Shown one piece after another: positions 6,710 to 14,871 of a DNA stretch of 27,445 nt (within the stretch, counting starts at the first letter, position 1; each line of letters starts with the position of its first letter). The notes below the pieces were generated by a model. That model ran no database searches and was not told where the DNA came from. It saw nothing but the letters and a program-made list of their open reading frames with translations. The stretch covers positions 1 through 27,445 of the forward strand of contig JAFTMQ010000153.1 in assembly GCA_017452305.1 (NCBI GenBank), in the 5' to 3' direction. A program made the translations under genes and the position numbers. Source of the DNA: Clostridia bacterium (GTDB lineage Bacteria; Bacillota; Clostridia; Christensenellales; Borkfalkiaceae).

Positions 6710-8461
6710 ATCAAAAAATTTCATCACGATTATTCAATATCGATTTTACGAAAGAGGTTATTTGCCGTTAGCTTGGCAATAACCTTTCTTTTTTTGTCTT
6801 TGGCTGTACGTTTTTTATATATCCAGGTATTTTGGAGTGAGGAACTCAATTATCGTGCCATGGATCAATGGACGCGCGAAATTCCCATCGTTGCCGAGCG
6901 TGGCAAGGTGGTGGATAGAAACGGCGTGGTTTTGGCGGATAATAATACGGCATACTCCGTTTTTGCACGCTCTAACGCGGTGAAAGAGGTGGAAAAAACG
7001 GCGCAAATTCTGTCGGGGATATTGGGGATAGACCAAGCCAAGCTTTACGATAAATTGACAAAAAAGAAAGCGTCCGAGGTTACGCTTGCCAAAAAGGTGG
7101 ATAAGTCGATTGTCGAAAAATTGTCCGCTGTCGCGTTGGACGGTATTTATTACGCGCGGGATAACGTTCGTTTTTATCCTAAAAGCGACGCGCTCTGCCA
7201 AGTCTTGGGATTTACCTCTTCCGACAACGTCGGCACGACGGGTGTGGAAAAGTATTACGATGAGTATTTATCGGGCAAAAATGGGGAGCTTTTATACGAA
7301 ACGGATTTGGTCGGAATTGAGATAAAAGGGAGCGTCGCCTCGTACCTGCCTGCCACAAACGGCTATAACGTACAGCTTACCATTGATTATGGCATACAAG
7401 AAATTGCGGAAAGCGCACTCGAAAAAGTGTCGGCGCAATATTCGCCCGTTTCGGCGGAATGCATCGTCTTGGACGTCAACAATTTCGAGGTGTTGGCGCT
7501 TGCCAATTATCCTTCCTACGACTTAAATAACGTGCCGAGAAATGATGCGGAGCTGTTAAACGCCTTGACGAGAAATCATCTTGTTTGCGATATTTATGAA
7601 CCGGGCTCCACATTTAAAATCATCACTTCCGCAATCAATATTGAGGAATATATGCGGGGGAATAGTAAAGCCTTTTCGCCGAAATATATCTTTAATAGTT
7701 CGCGCACGCGCGCAGTGGACGGCACGACGGTCAAGTGTTGGAGCAATCACGCAAACGGCAAACATAGCAACCAAACGCTTGCCGAGGCGCTCAATAACAG
7801 TTGCAACCCATGCTTTACGGATATTGCGCTCTCTATCGGCAAAGAAACCTTTTACGCTTATTTAGGCTCGTTCGGTTTTGGGAAAAAGACGGGGATTGAT
7901 TACAGCGGCGAGGCGTACGGCTTGTTGATGCCCGAAGGCGCGGTGCGCGGCTGTGATTTGGCGCGCATTGGCTTTGGACAGACGATTGCCGTTTCGGGCT
8001 TACAGCTTGCTTGCGCGACGGCGTCTGCGATAAACGGCGGGTATTATTATACACCGCATTTGGTAAAGAAGATTTACGCCGAGGACGGGTACGTATTAAA
8101 GGAAACGGAAAACAAGCTCCAAGCGCGCACAATTAGTGAGGATGCTTCAAAAATGCTCGCCAAAATGCTACAAGGCGTAGTGCAGGACGGAAGCGGTAAA
8201 AAGGCGTATTTAGCAGGGTTTTCCGTTGGTGGCAAAACGGGCACGGCGCAAAAATTTGAGAACGGACATATCGCGGCGGGCAAGTACGTTTCCTCGTTCG
8301 TAGGCTTCTTTCCGTCCGATAAACCGCAGTATTTGGCACTTATTATCGTTGACGAACCGCAGGGCGCGTATTACGGCAGCGTGGTTGCCGCTCCGTGTGC
8401 AAAGGACGTTTTCGAGGGGATTATTTCCTTGAAAAATATGCAACCGCAAAACGTGAAATAA
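6710..8461 (+). CDS. ftsI: Septal peptidoglycan transpeptidase FtsI (class B PBP); start codon reads ATC
   Basis: Crosslinks septal peptidoglycan. Counting from the ATC at 6710 (583 aa): basic tail KKFHHDYSISILRKR, one membrane anchor (LAITFLFLSLAVRFLYIQVF), PBP dimerisation domain (REIPIVAERGKVVDRNG onward), transpeptidase domain with STFK (300-303), SCN (364-366) and KTGT (509-512). It lacks C-terminal PASTA domains. There is no ATG, GTG or TTG between an in-frame stop at 6698 and TTG 6773. AGGAGA (6699-6704) is ideally placed for ATT 6707 or ATC 6710, and ATC-AAA-AAA-TTT looks like a mutated ATG-AAA-AAA-TTT. The TTG at 6773 has no usable ribosome-binding site and would delete the cytoplasmic tail up to the membrane helix. 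A terminator follows the gene. Confidence 0.88.
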   Translation: MKKFHHDYSISILRKRLFAVSLAITFLFLSLAVRFLYIQVFWSEELNYRAMDQWTREIPIVAERGKVVDRNGVVLADNNTAYSVFARSNAVKEVEKTAQILSGILGIDQAKLYDKLTKKKASEVTLAKKVDKSIVEKLSAVALDGIYYARDNVRFYPKSDALCQVLGFTSSDNVGTTGVEKYYDEYLSGKNGELLYETDLVGIEIKGSVASYLPATNGYNVQLTIDYGIQEIAESALEKVSAQYSPVSAECIVLDVNNFEVLALANYPSYDLNNVPRNDAELLNALTRNHLVCDIYEPGSTFKIITSAINIEEYMRGNSKAFSPKYIFNSSRTRAVDGTTVKCWSNHANGKHSNQTLAEALNNSCNPCFTDIALSIGKETFYAYLGSFGFGKKTGIDYSGEAYGLLMPEGAVRGCDLARIGFGQTIAVSGLQLACATASAINGGYYYTPHLVKKIYAEDGYVLKETENKLQARTISEDASKMLAKMLQGVVQDGSGKKAYLAGFSVGGKTGTAQKFENGHIAAGKYVSSFVGFFPSDKPQYLALIIVDEPQGAYYGSVVAAPCAKDVFEGIISLKNMQPQNVK

Positions 8462-8474
8462 AGGAAATGAAAAC

Positions 8475-8500
8475 AAACGGAGCAACCTGCTCCGTTTTTT
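8475..8500 (+). terminator. Rho-independent terminator after ftsI
   Basis: AAACGGAGCA, loop ACC, TGCTCCGTTT, continuing into a run of six T residues. The ten-pair perfect stem, 14 nt after the ftsI stop, separates the mraZ-ftsI unit from murE. Confidence 0.9.
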
Positions 8501-8583
8501 CCTTTTTAAGTGGAAAAATCCTCATAAATCCAAGAGGCGAGGAATAGAATAGGTTATCCACATTTATAGGACAAGGAGAGGTT

Positions 8584-10041
8584 ATGCGGTTATCAAAATT
8601 GGCGGAAGTGCTTGGGGGTGAATACGTCGGCGGCGAGGCGGAAATTGCGGCATTGAACGTTGACAGCAGAAAAAAGGTGAAAAATGCATTATTTATATGC
8701 ATTTCGGGCGGGAATATAAATTCCCATAAGCTTGTTGGCGAGGCAGTGCGTAGCGGTGCTGTGGCGTTTGTAACGGAAGAACGCTTACAAGTAGATTTGC
8801 CTCAAATCGTGGTAAAGGATACGCGCGCGGCGTTGGGGCTTGTTGCTTCCGCCTTTTACGGCAATCCCGCAAGCCGCTTAAAAATGATAGGAATTACGGG
8901 CACAAACGGCAAAACGACCACAACGCATATGTTGGCGAGTATATTGCGCGAGGCGGGCAAAAAGGTGGGGATAATCGGTACGTTGGGGATATCGTATGCG
9001 GATAAAAAATTGCCCGCAAGCCTTACGACGCCCGATCCGATCGAGCTCAACGAGGTGCTTGCGGATATGCTCATTCGCGGTGTGGAATACGTGGTTATGG
9101 AGGTTTCCGCGCACGCGCTTTATTATAAGAAAATCGAGGGCATACACTTCGCTGTGTGTATTTTTACTAATTTGACGCAGGACCATTTGGATTTCTTTCC
9201 TTCGATGGACCAATATGCAAGCGCAAAAGGGCAATTATTCACTCCCAAAACCTGCAATTTGGCGATTTTAAACGGGGACGATAAGCTTGGTCGGCAAATA
9301 GGCGAAAGATTTGAAAAAGCGGGCGGAAAAGGCTTTTATTACGGCTTGGAAACACCGTCCGATTGCTTTGCGGTTATCACGGACGAATCGCTTGACGGAA
9401 CGGAATGTATGTTGAATATCAATGACGAGCTTTGCCGTGTTTCCCTGCCTTTATTCGGCATATACAACGTGTACAACGCGCTTGCGGCGGCGTCTTGCGC
9501 AACCCTTTTAGGGCTTGCTGGCGGTGTGAAAAAGGGGCTTTCTGCCCTAAAAAGCGTAAGTGGACGTATGGAGCGCGTTTCAAGCTTGCGCGGCGGCAGT
9601 GTTTTTATTGATTTTGCGCATACCCCCGACGGCTTGGAAAAATCGTTGTCGGCGTTGAAAAAGCATTGTCGCGGTAGATTGATTTGTGTGTTTGGCTGTG
9701 GCGGCAATCGCGATGCGGAAAAGCGGCCGATTATGGGGGAAGTCGCGGCGAAAAACACCTATTTCAGCATATTGACGTCGGACAATCCGCGGTATGAAGA
9801 TCCGCTTGATATCATTACGGAAATTGAAAAGGGTTACCGCCGTTTTTCCACCCGTTACGTCATTGTGCCCGATAGGCGAAAGGCAATCGCCTACGCCCTT
9901 GAAAGCTTGCAAAAAGAGGACGTGCTTTTAATCGCGGGCAAGGGCGGTGAGGAATATCAAGAGATTATGGGCATAAAATATCCGTTTAACGATTATACTG
10001 TCGTGGAAGAATTGTTGACAAACGGTAAGTCGGCTTGGTGA
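8584..10041 (+). CDS. murE: UDP-MurNAc-tripeptide synthetase MurE (probable meso-diaminopimelate-adding)
   Basis: Cytoplasmic ATP-dependent ligase adding the third stem-peptide residue to UDP-MurNAc-L-Ala-D-Glu. The 485-aa protein has the N-terminal uridine-binding domain, the Mur P-loop GITGTNGKTT (103-112), the presumed carbamylated lysine in YASAKGQLF (K215), and C-terminal ligase motifs SGRMERV and DNPR (400-403). DNPR marks enzymes that accept meso-diaminopimelate; lysine enzymes differ there. The late block reads GKGGEEYQE where GKGHE is usual. ACAAGGAGAGGTT directly precedes the ATG. A terminator lies upstream, so murE should have its own promoter, but I could not identify one in 8501-8583. 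The stop is TGA. murF, the usual next gene, is absent. Confidence 0.95.
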   Translation: MRLSKLAEVLGGEYVGGEAEIAALNVDSRKKVKNALFICISGGNINSHKLVGEAVRSGAVAFVTEERLQVDLPQIVVKDTRAALGLVASAFYGNPASRLKMIGITGTNGKTTTTHMLASILREAGKKVGIIGTLGISYADKKLPASLTTPDPIELNEVLADMLIRGVEYVVMEVSAHALYYKKIEGIHFAVCIFTNLTQDHLDFFPSMDQYASAKGQLFTPKTCNLAILNGDDKLGRQIGERFEKAGGKGFYYGLETPSDCFAVITDESLDGTECMLNINDELCRVSLPLFGIYNVYNALAAASCATLLGLAGGVKKGLSALKSVSGRMERVSSLRGGSVFIDFAHTPDGLEKSLSALKKHCRGRLICVFGCGGNRDAEKRPIMGEVAAKNTYFSILTSDNPRYEDPLDIITEIEKGYRRFSTRYVIVPDRRKAIAYALESLQKEDVLLIAGKGGEEYQEIMGIKYPFNDYTVVEELLTNGKSAW

Positions 10042-10063
10042 CTATCAAAAAAAGAGGTGAAGA

Positions 10064-11020
10064 ATGGTGAAAACGTATATTTTATCCGTGGTTGTGGCAT
10101 TTTTCGTCTCTTTCGTATTTTGTTTGATTTTAATCCCCGTTTTAAGGAAGTTAAAGGCGGGGCAAAATATCCTCGTTTACGTGGAAGAACACAAAAGCAA
10201 AGGCGGTACGCCTACGATGGGCGGGCTTGCCTTTGTCTTTGCCGCAGTGTTGACGGCGATAGTGCTTTTTCACCGCTTGCATAAGCCGTTTGTGTTGGTG
10301 ATTGCTATAGGACTTGCGTATATGTGCGTGGGGCTGTTAGACGATTTTTTAAAATGGCGGCATAAAGAAAATTTGGGGCTACGTGCGTGGCAAAAGCTTG
10401 TGTTTCAGCTTGTAATTGCGCTTTTTGTGGGGATATATTGCGTAAAAGCGCATAGGACGACGTTATATATTCCTTTTACGCACCTACAATGGAATATCGG
10501 TTTTTGGATGCTGCCCCTCACCGTTTTCGTCTTTCTCGCGACGGTCAATGCCGTCAATTTAACGGACGGCTTAGACGGACTTGCCGCAGGTACGAGCATT
10601 CCGTTTTTTACCGCTTTGGGCACGTTGATTGCCTTGCAAAAAGGGGACGGGAGCTTGTCCATCGTCAGCTTTTCGCTTGTAGGTGCGCTAATTGCCTATC
10701 TCTTGTTTAACACCTTTCCCGCTTCCGTTTTTATGGGGGATACGGGCTCGCTTTCGCTTGGCGGTTTTGCGGCGTGTATTGCGTTATTTTCGGGGAATGC
10801 ATTGTATATTTTGACGATAGGCATTTGTTTTGTTTTTTCCGTCATATCCGTTTTAATTCAAGTAATATATTATAAAGTAACGGGTGGGAAACGCGTGTTT
10901 TTAATGGCGCCCGTGCATCACCATTTTCAAAAAAAAGGCTATTCGGAAAGCAAAATTGCCTACGGATATTTCGTTGTAACCCTCATATTGGGTACGGTTA
11001 GCCTTTTAACGGCAATATAA
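10064..11020 (+). CDS. mraY: Phospho-N-acetylmuramoyl-pentapeptide-transferase MraY
   Basis: Polytopic membrane enzyme that transfers phospho-MurNAc-pentapeptide to undecaprenyl phosphate to form lipid I. The 318-aa product is of normal length. Family landmarks are intact: KGGTPTMGG (46-54), the catalytic Asp pair in LLDDFLKW (D93, D94), NAVNLTDGLDGLA (162-174), FMGDTGSLSLGG (223-234) and the HHH motif in APVHHHFQKKG (285-287). About ten hydrophobic segments alternate with short loops. GAGGTGAAGA directly precedes the ATG. It follows murE after 22 nt and precedes murD by 12 nt, consistent with one operon. Confidence 0.97.
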   Translation: MVKTYILSVVVAFFVSFVFCLILIPVLRKLKAGQNILVYVEEHKSKGGTPTMGGLAFVFAAVLTAIVLFHRLHKPFVLVIAIGLAYMCVGLLDDFLKWRHKENLGLRAWQKLVFQLVIALFVGIYCVKAHRTTLYIPFTHLQWNIGFWMLPLTVFVFLATVNAVNLTDGLDGLAAGTSIPFFTALGTLIALQKGDGSLSIVSFSLVGALIAYLLFNTFPASVFMGDTGSLSLGGFAACIALFSGNALYILTIGICFVFSVISVLIQVIYYKVTGGKRVFLMAPVHHHFQKKGYSESKIAYGYFVVTLILGTVSLLTAI

Positions 11021-11032
11021 AGGAGAAAAATT

Positions 11033-12448
11033 ATGTATATCAAAAAACAAGTGTTTTTCGTGCTCGGTTTGTCTCGTTCGGGGAAAGCGTCGGCGGAATT
11101 TTTACTCTCGCGCGGCGCAAGCGTATATATTTACGATGATTTGACGAGCGACAGAATAGAACAAACCTACAAGGATTTGCAGTTAAAAGGCGCAAAACGG
11201 ATAAAAAAAGAGGATTTGCCCAATATGCCCGAGGTATGCGACGTGCTTGTCATAAGCCCCGGTATTCCCATCGACCATCCCTTGGCGGTTGCGTTTAAGC
11301 GGGGCGGTAGGGCGGTTGTTGGGGAAACGGAGCTTGCGGCTCGCTACATAAAAAGTCACGTGATTGCCGTAACGGGCACGAATGGGAAAACGACAACCGT
11401 TTCTATGCTTGCGGAAACCCTGCAAAAAGCTGGGATGGCGGCACACGCTTGCGGCAATATCGGTACGCCGCTTATAGAATATTGCAATATGCCCGACGAG
11501 GACGTCGCGGTTGCGGAAATTTCAAGTTTTCAACTTGAAACGCTCTCGTCTATTCGTCCGCACGTAGCGGTGGTGTTGAATATCACCGAGGACCATCTTA
11601 ACCGCCATTATAATATGGAAAACTACGTATTTTTAAAGGCAAAGCTACTTAAAAATTTGTCCGCGGCGGAGTATGCCGTTTTGAATTACGACGATGAAAC
11701 GGTGCGTGCTTTTGCGGAAAAAACGAGGGCGCACGTGCTCTATTTTTCCGTTCGGGAACGCGTTTACGGCGCGTTTTATGAGCAAGGGAATTTATATTTT
11801 GGCAAAGAAAAAATTATATCCGCGTCCGAGCTGCCAACCGACGGCTTGCACAACGTACAAAACGCTTTGGCGGTGATTGCCGTCGCAAAAATTATGGGGG
11901 TAAAAAGCGAGGATATCGCCGCCGCGCTTAGAGATTTCAAGGGAATAAAACACCGCGTTGAGTTTATCAAAGAGGTCAACGGCGTGCAATTTATCAACGA
12001 TTCCAAGGGGACGAACGTCGATGCGACGATAAAAGCGGTTGCCACGATGAAAAGGGAAACAGTACTTCTTTTGGGTGGGCAAAATAAGGGATATGATTAC
12101 GGTAAACTATTTGCGGAGCTCAAAAATAGCAAGGTCGTGCGCGCCGTATTGTATGGGGAAAACCGATTTGCCATTTTAAAAAGTGCGCGCGCTTACGATT
12201 TTGACCGCGTAACAATGTGTGAGGATTTTGCTTTTGCCGTAAGGGTTGCCGCTATGCTTGCGAAAGAGGGGCAAACGGTGTTATTAAGTCCTGCAAGCGC
12301 AAGCTTTGACGAGTTTGCGGGCTATGAAGAACGAGGTGATAGATTTGTTGAAATCGTCCAATCCTTCCAAGACGAGGGAGAATATACCGACGAAGCCGAG
12401 GTGGAATACGAGGGTGCGGAACTCCTTATTGACGAGGAAAGCGAGTAA
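11033..12448 (+). CDS. murD: UDP-N-acetylmuramoyl-L-alanine--D-glutamate ligase MurD
   Basis: Adds D-glutamate (the product of MurI) to UDP-MurNAc-L-Ala. The 471-aa product starts with a Rossmann-like UMP-binding domain (VFFVLGLSRSGKASAEFL), has the Mur P-loop VTGTNGKTTT (113-122), AEISSFQLE, NITEDHLNRH, GIKHRVEF, DSKGTN, LLGGQNKGYDY and the C-terminal LSPASASFDEF with YEERGDRF. After the usual family end (VEIVQSF) there is a tail of about 25 mostly acidic residues (DEGEYTDEAEVEYEGAELL). That tail overlaps the possible N-terminal coding region of ftsW in another frame. AAGGAG lies 9 nt before the ATG. Confidence 0.96.
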   Translation: MYIKKQVFFVLGLSRSGKASAEFLLSRGASVYIYDDLTSDRIEQTYKDLQLKGAKRIKKEDLPNMPEVCDVLVISPGIPIDHPLAVAFKRGGRAVVGETELAARYIKSHVIAVTGTNGKTTTVSMLAETLQKAGMAAHACGNIGTPLIEYCNMPDEDVAVAEISSFQLETLSSIRPHVAVVLNITEDHLNRHYNMENYVFLKAKLLKNLSAAEYAVLNYDDETVRAFAEKTRAHVLYFSVRERVYGAFYEQGNLYFGKEKIISASELPTDGLHNVQNALAVIAVAKIMGVKSEDIAAALRDFKGIKHRVEFIKEVNGVQFINDSKGTNVDATIKAVATMKRETVLLLGGQNKGYDYGKLFAELKNSKVVRAVLYGENRFAILKSARAYDFDRVTMCEDFAFAVRVAAMLAKEGQTVLLSPASASFDEFAGYEERGDRFVEIVQSFQDEGEYTDEAEVEYEGAELLIDEESE

Positions 12449-13586
12449 GCCGCGCGGGGATATTTCTATTTTAATTTTAACCTTTGCGTTGGCAGCGTTC
12501 GGCGTGTTGGCAATATATTCGGCAAGCCGTTACGTAGCGAAAACGCAATACGGGGACGAGTGGTATTTTGTCAAAAAACAGCTGTTAGGATTGGTGCTTG
12601 GCACGGTGGCGATGCTTGCGTGCGGACGCTTGAATTATCAAGTGTTAAAAGGGAAAAAGCTACGGTGGATTGTTTTCGCTATCCCCGTCGTTTTGTTGGC
12701 GATCGTGTTCGTGCCGGGAATAGGGAAGAGTAATTACGGCGCAACGCGATGTATATGAATCGGTAGCTTCACCTTACAGCCATCCGAGCTTGCCAAGTAC
12801 GGATTTGTGGTGCTTGCGGCGGCGTATATGTCCGACGATATGGGCAGGATGCGTACCTTTAAAGGGGTGATTCCGCTGCTATTGTGCGGCGGCTTGGTGT
12901 GTGTTTTAATTATCCTTGAACCGAACATGTCCGTGACGATGTGCGTGGGCTTTTTGATGCTTGCTATGCTCTTTCTCGGCGGTATGAAAATAAAGCATTT
13001 TCTCATCATTTTTATCCCCGTTTTGCTTGTTATTCCCGTACTAATTATCATGGAGCCGTATCGGCTTTCCCGTTTAAGCGCCTTTCTTGATCCGTGGGAA
13101 TCGCCGCGTGGCGAGGGGTACCAGCTTATCCAGTCTTTGTATGCTTTGGGGAATGGCGGTTGGTTTGGTACGGGGCTGTTTAATTCGCGGCAAAAATACC
13201 GATTTTTACCCTTTGCGGAAAGCGATTTTATTCTATCCATCATCGGTGAGGAATTGGGCTTTTTAGGGGTATTTTTACTCTTTTTAGCGTGCGCGGCATT
13301 GATATTTTGCGGTATTCGCGCGGCGTCGAAGGCGGAAGATTTCTTTTCCTTTCTCTTGGCGATGGGAATAACGATGGTATATGGCATACAAACGGTCATC
13401 AACGCGCTCGTGGTGAGCGGAAGCATACCGCCGACGGGCTTGCCGTTGCCGCTTATTAGCTCGGGCAATACCTCGCTTATCATTACCATGGCGTCGATGG
13501 GGGTGCTGTATGCGATTTCGGCAAAAGGGAATAAATCGCCAAAAGCCGTACAAGGCACAAAGAGAGGCGAAAAATTCATACAATAA
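12429..13586 (+). pseudogene. ftsW: Septal glycosyltransferase FtsW (SEDS family), interrupted by in-frame TGA
   Basis: SEDS proteins polymerise lipid II at the septum with FtsI. One frame runs through two parts: TM segments SILILTFALAAFGVLAIYSAS onward, then GIGKSNYGATRCI, a TGA at 12756-12758, and directly in frame IGSFTLQPSELAKYGFVVLAA to TAA at 13586. The family motif is NGA-x-RWI-x-(I/L)G with QPSE, so the TGA occupies the variable residue and the adjacent near-invariant Trp is TGT (Cys). Later blocks are intact: FAESDFILSIIGEELGF with the catalytic Asp, and PPTGLPLPLISSGNTSLI. Start is uncertain: TTG 12429 (basic TRKASKPRG, then TM1) fits family length; ATG 12324 and TTG 12306 lie inside murD. 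None has a good Shine-Dalgarno site. Confidence 0.85.
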
Positions 13587-13607
13587 AGCATAAAGGAGCT
13601 TTAACGT

Positions 13608-14864
13608 ATGGAAAAATATATCATTGACGGCGGTGTAAAATTAAAGGGAAAAATTCGCGCGCAAAGTGCAAAAAATGCGGTACTTCCTTTGCTCGCCGCG
13701 TCTATCTTGACGGATGAACAAGTTAAAATACGCAATATTCCCATTATCAACGACGTGGAAAATATGCTACGCATATTAAGCGAGGTCGGCTGTAAAATCA
13801 AACGGCAAAAGGATTGCGCCGTCATCGACAGCTCAAACGCAGTTTCACACGAAATTCCCGCGCGGCTCACCAAAGAGCTGCGTTCTTCCGTTTTTATGCT
13901 CGGTTCGGTATTGACGAGGTTTCACCGCGCCAAAATATCCTATCCGGGCGGGTGCGATATTGGATTAAGGCCGATTGATTTGCACCTTGCGGGCTTGAAG
14001 AGGTTGGGCGTAAAAATTGTGGAAAAGGACGGCTATATCCACTGCGAGGCAGACCGCTTAATCGGCGCGGAAATCTTGCTGGATTTTCCAAGTGTAGGCG
14101 CGACGGAAAATATCATTTTGGCGGCTGTGCGCGCGGAGGGAATTACCATAATCCGCAACGCCGCAAAAGAGCCGGAAATTATCGATTTACAGCATTTTTT
14201 AAACGCGATGGGCGCAAAGATACACGGCGCGGGCGGTGGCACGATTGTCATCGAGGGGGTTCAGCGTTTGCACGGCGTCGAATATACGCCTATTGGCGAT
14301 AGGATAGAGGCAGGTACTTATCTAATCGCAACGGCAACCTGCGGCGGCGAAATTGAGGTGCAGGGCGTTTTTCCCGAAAATATTGCGGCACTTTTGCATA
14401 AATTGCGTGAAAACGGTTGCAAAATACATATAAAAAATGATAGAATATACTTAACGAGTGACGGAAACTTAAAATCGGTCAATCTTGTGGAAACGATGCC
14501 CTTCCCCGGCTTTCCTACGGACATGCAGGCGCAGTACGCGGCGCTTTGTTGTACGGCGCGCGGTTCTACCTTGATTGTCGAGAATTTGTTTGAAACTCGT
14601 TATCGATATGCGGCAGAGCTTAAAAAAATGGGCGCGGATATTACGGTGCGCGATAGAAGCGCATTGATACGCGGTGTGGAATGCTTGCACGGCGCGTGCG
14701 TTACGGCAGGCGATTTACGCGGCGGCGCGGCGCTTGTTCTTGCGTGCTTAAAGGCGGAAGGACGCAGTAGCGTCATGGATATTTCGCATGTGGATAGAGG
14801 CTATGCCGATTTTGAGGGGAAATTAAAAAAGCTCGGCGCGAAAATACGCAGAGTGAAAGGATAA
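13608..14864 (+). CDS. murA: UDP-N-acetylglucosamine 1-carboxyvinyltransferase MurA
   Basis: First committed step of peptidoglycan synthesis: transfers enolpyruvyl from PEP to UDP-GlcNAc. The 418-aa product is of normal length. It has the substrate-contacting K22-N23 pair in AQSAKNAVLPLLA, the PEP-loop cysteine C116 in YPGGCDIGLRPIDLH, SVGATENIILAAV and PFPGFPTDMQAQ with the catalytic aspartate. Retaining Cys116 predicts a fosfomycin-type target (family knowledge). AAGGAG lies nine bases before the ATG. It follows ftsW after 21 nt, where murG is often found, and ftsQ begins 7 nt after its stop. Whether the genome has a second murA paralogue cannot be seen here. Confidence 0.96.
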   Translation: MEKYIIDGGVKLKGKIRAQSAKNAVLPLLAASILTDEQVKIRNIPIINDVENMLRILSEVGCKIKRQKDCAVIDSSNAVSHEIPARLTKELRSSVFMLGSVLTRFHRAKISYPGGCDIGLRPIDLHLAGLKRLGVKIVEKDGYIHCEADRLIGAEILLDFPSVGATENIILAAVRAEGITIIRNAAKEPEIIDLQHFLNAMGAKIHGAGGGTIVIEGVQRLHGVEYTPIGDRIEAGTYLIATATCGGEIEVQGVFPENIAALLHKLRENGCKIHIKNDRIYLTSDGNLKSVNLVETMPFPGFPTDMQAQYAALCCTARGSTLIVENLFETRYRYAAELKKMGADITVRDRSALIRGVECLHGACVTAGDLRGGAALVLACLKAEGRSSVMDISHVDRGYADFEGKLKKLGAKIRRVKG

Positions 14865-14871
14865 TGGATAA

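Noticed and set aside
8554..8562. TTATCCACA, a consensus DnaA box, upstream of murE
   Set aside because: A lone 9-mer of this kind is expected by chance about once in a window of this size counting both strands; no cluster of boxes was seen.
5176..12758. A single genetic-code change explaining both rsmH and ftsW
   Set aside because: The interrupting codons differ (TAG and TGA), and TGA is the natural stop of potA, the XRE-cupin gene, murE and ftsA, so TGA reassignment is not tenable.
12734..13591. 285-codon minus-strand frame opposite ftsW
   Set aside because: Antisense to clear SEDS-family sequence; its composition (many Ser, Pro, Lys) is that of a shadow frame.
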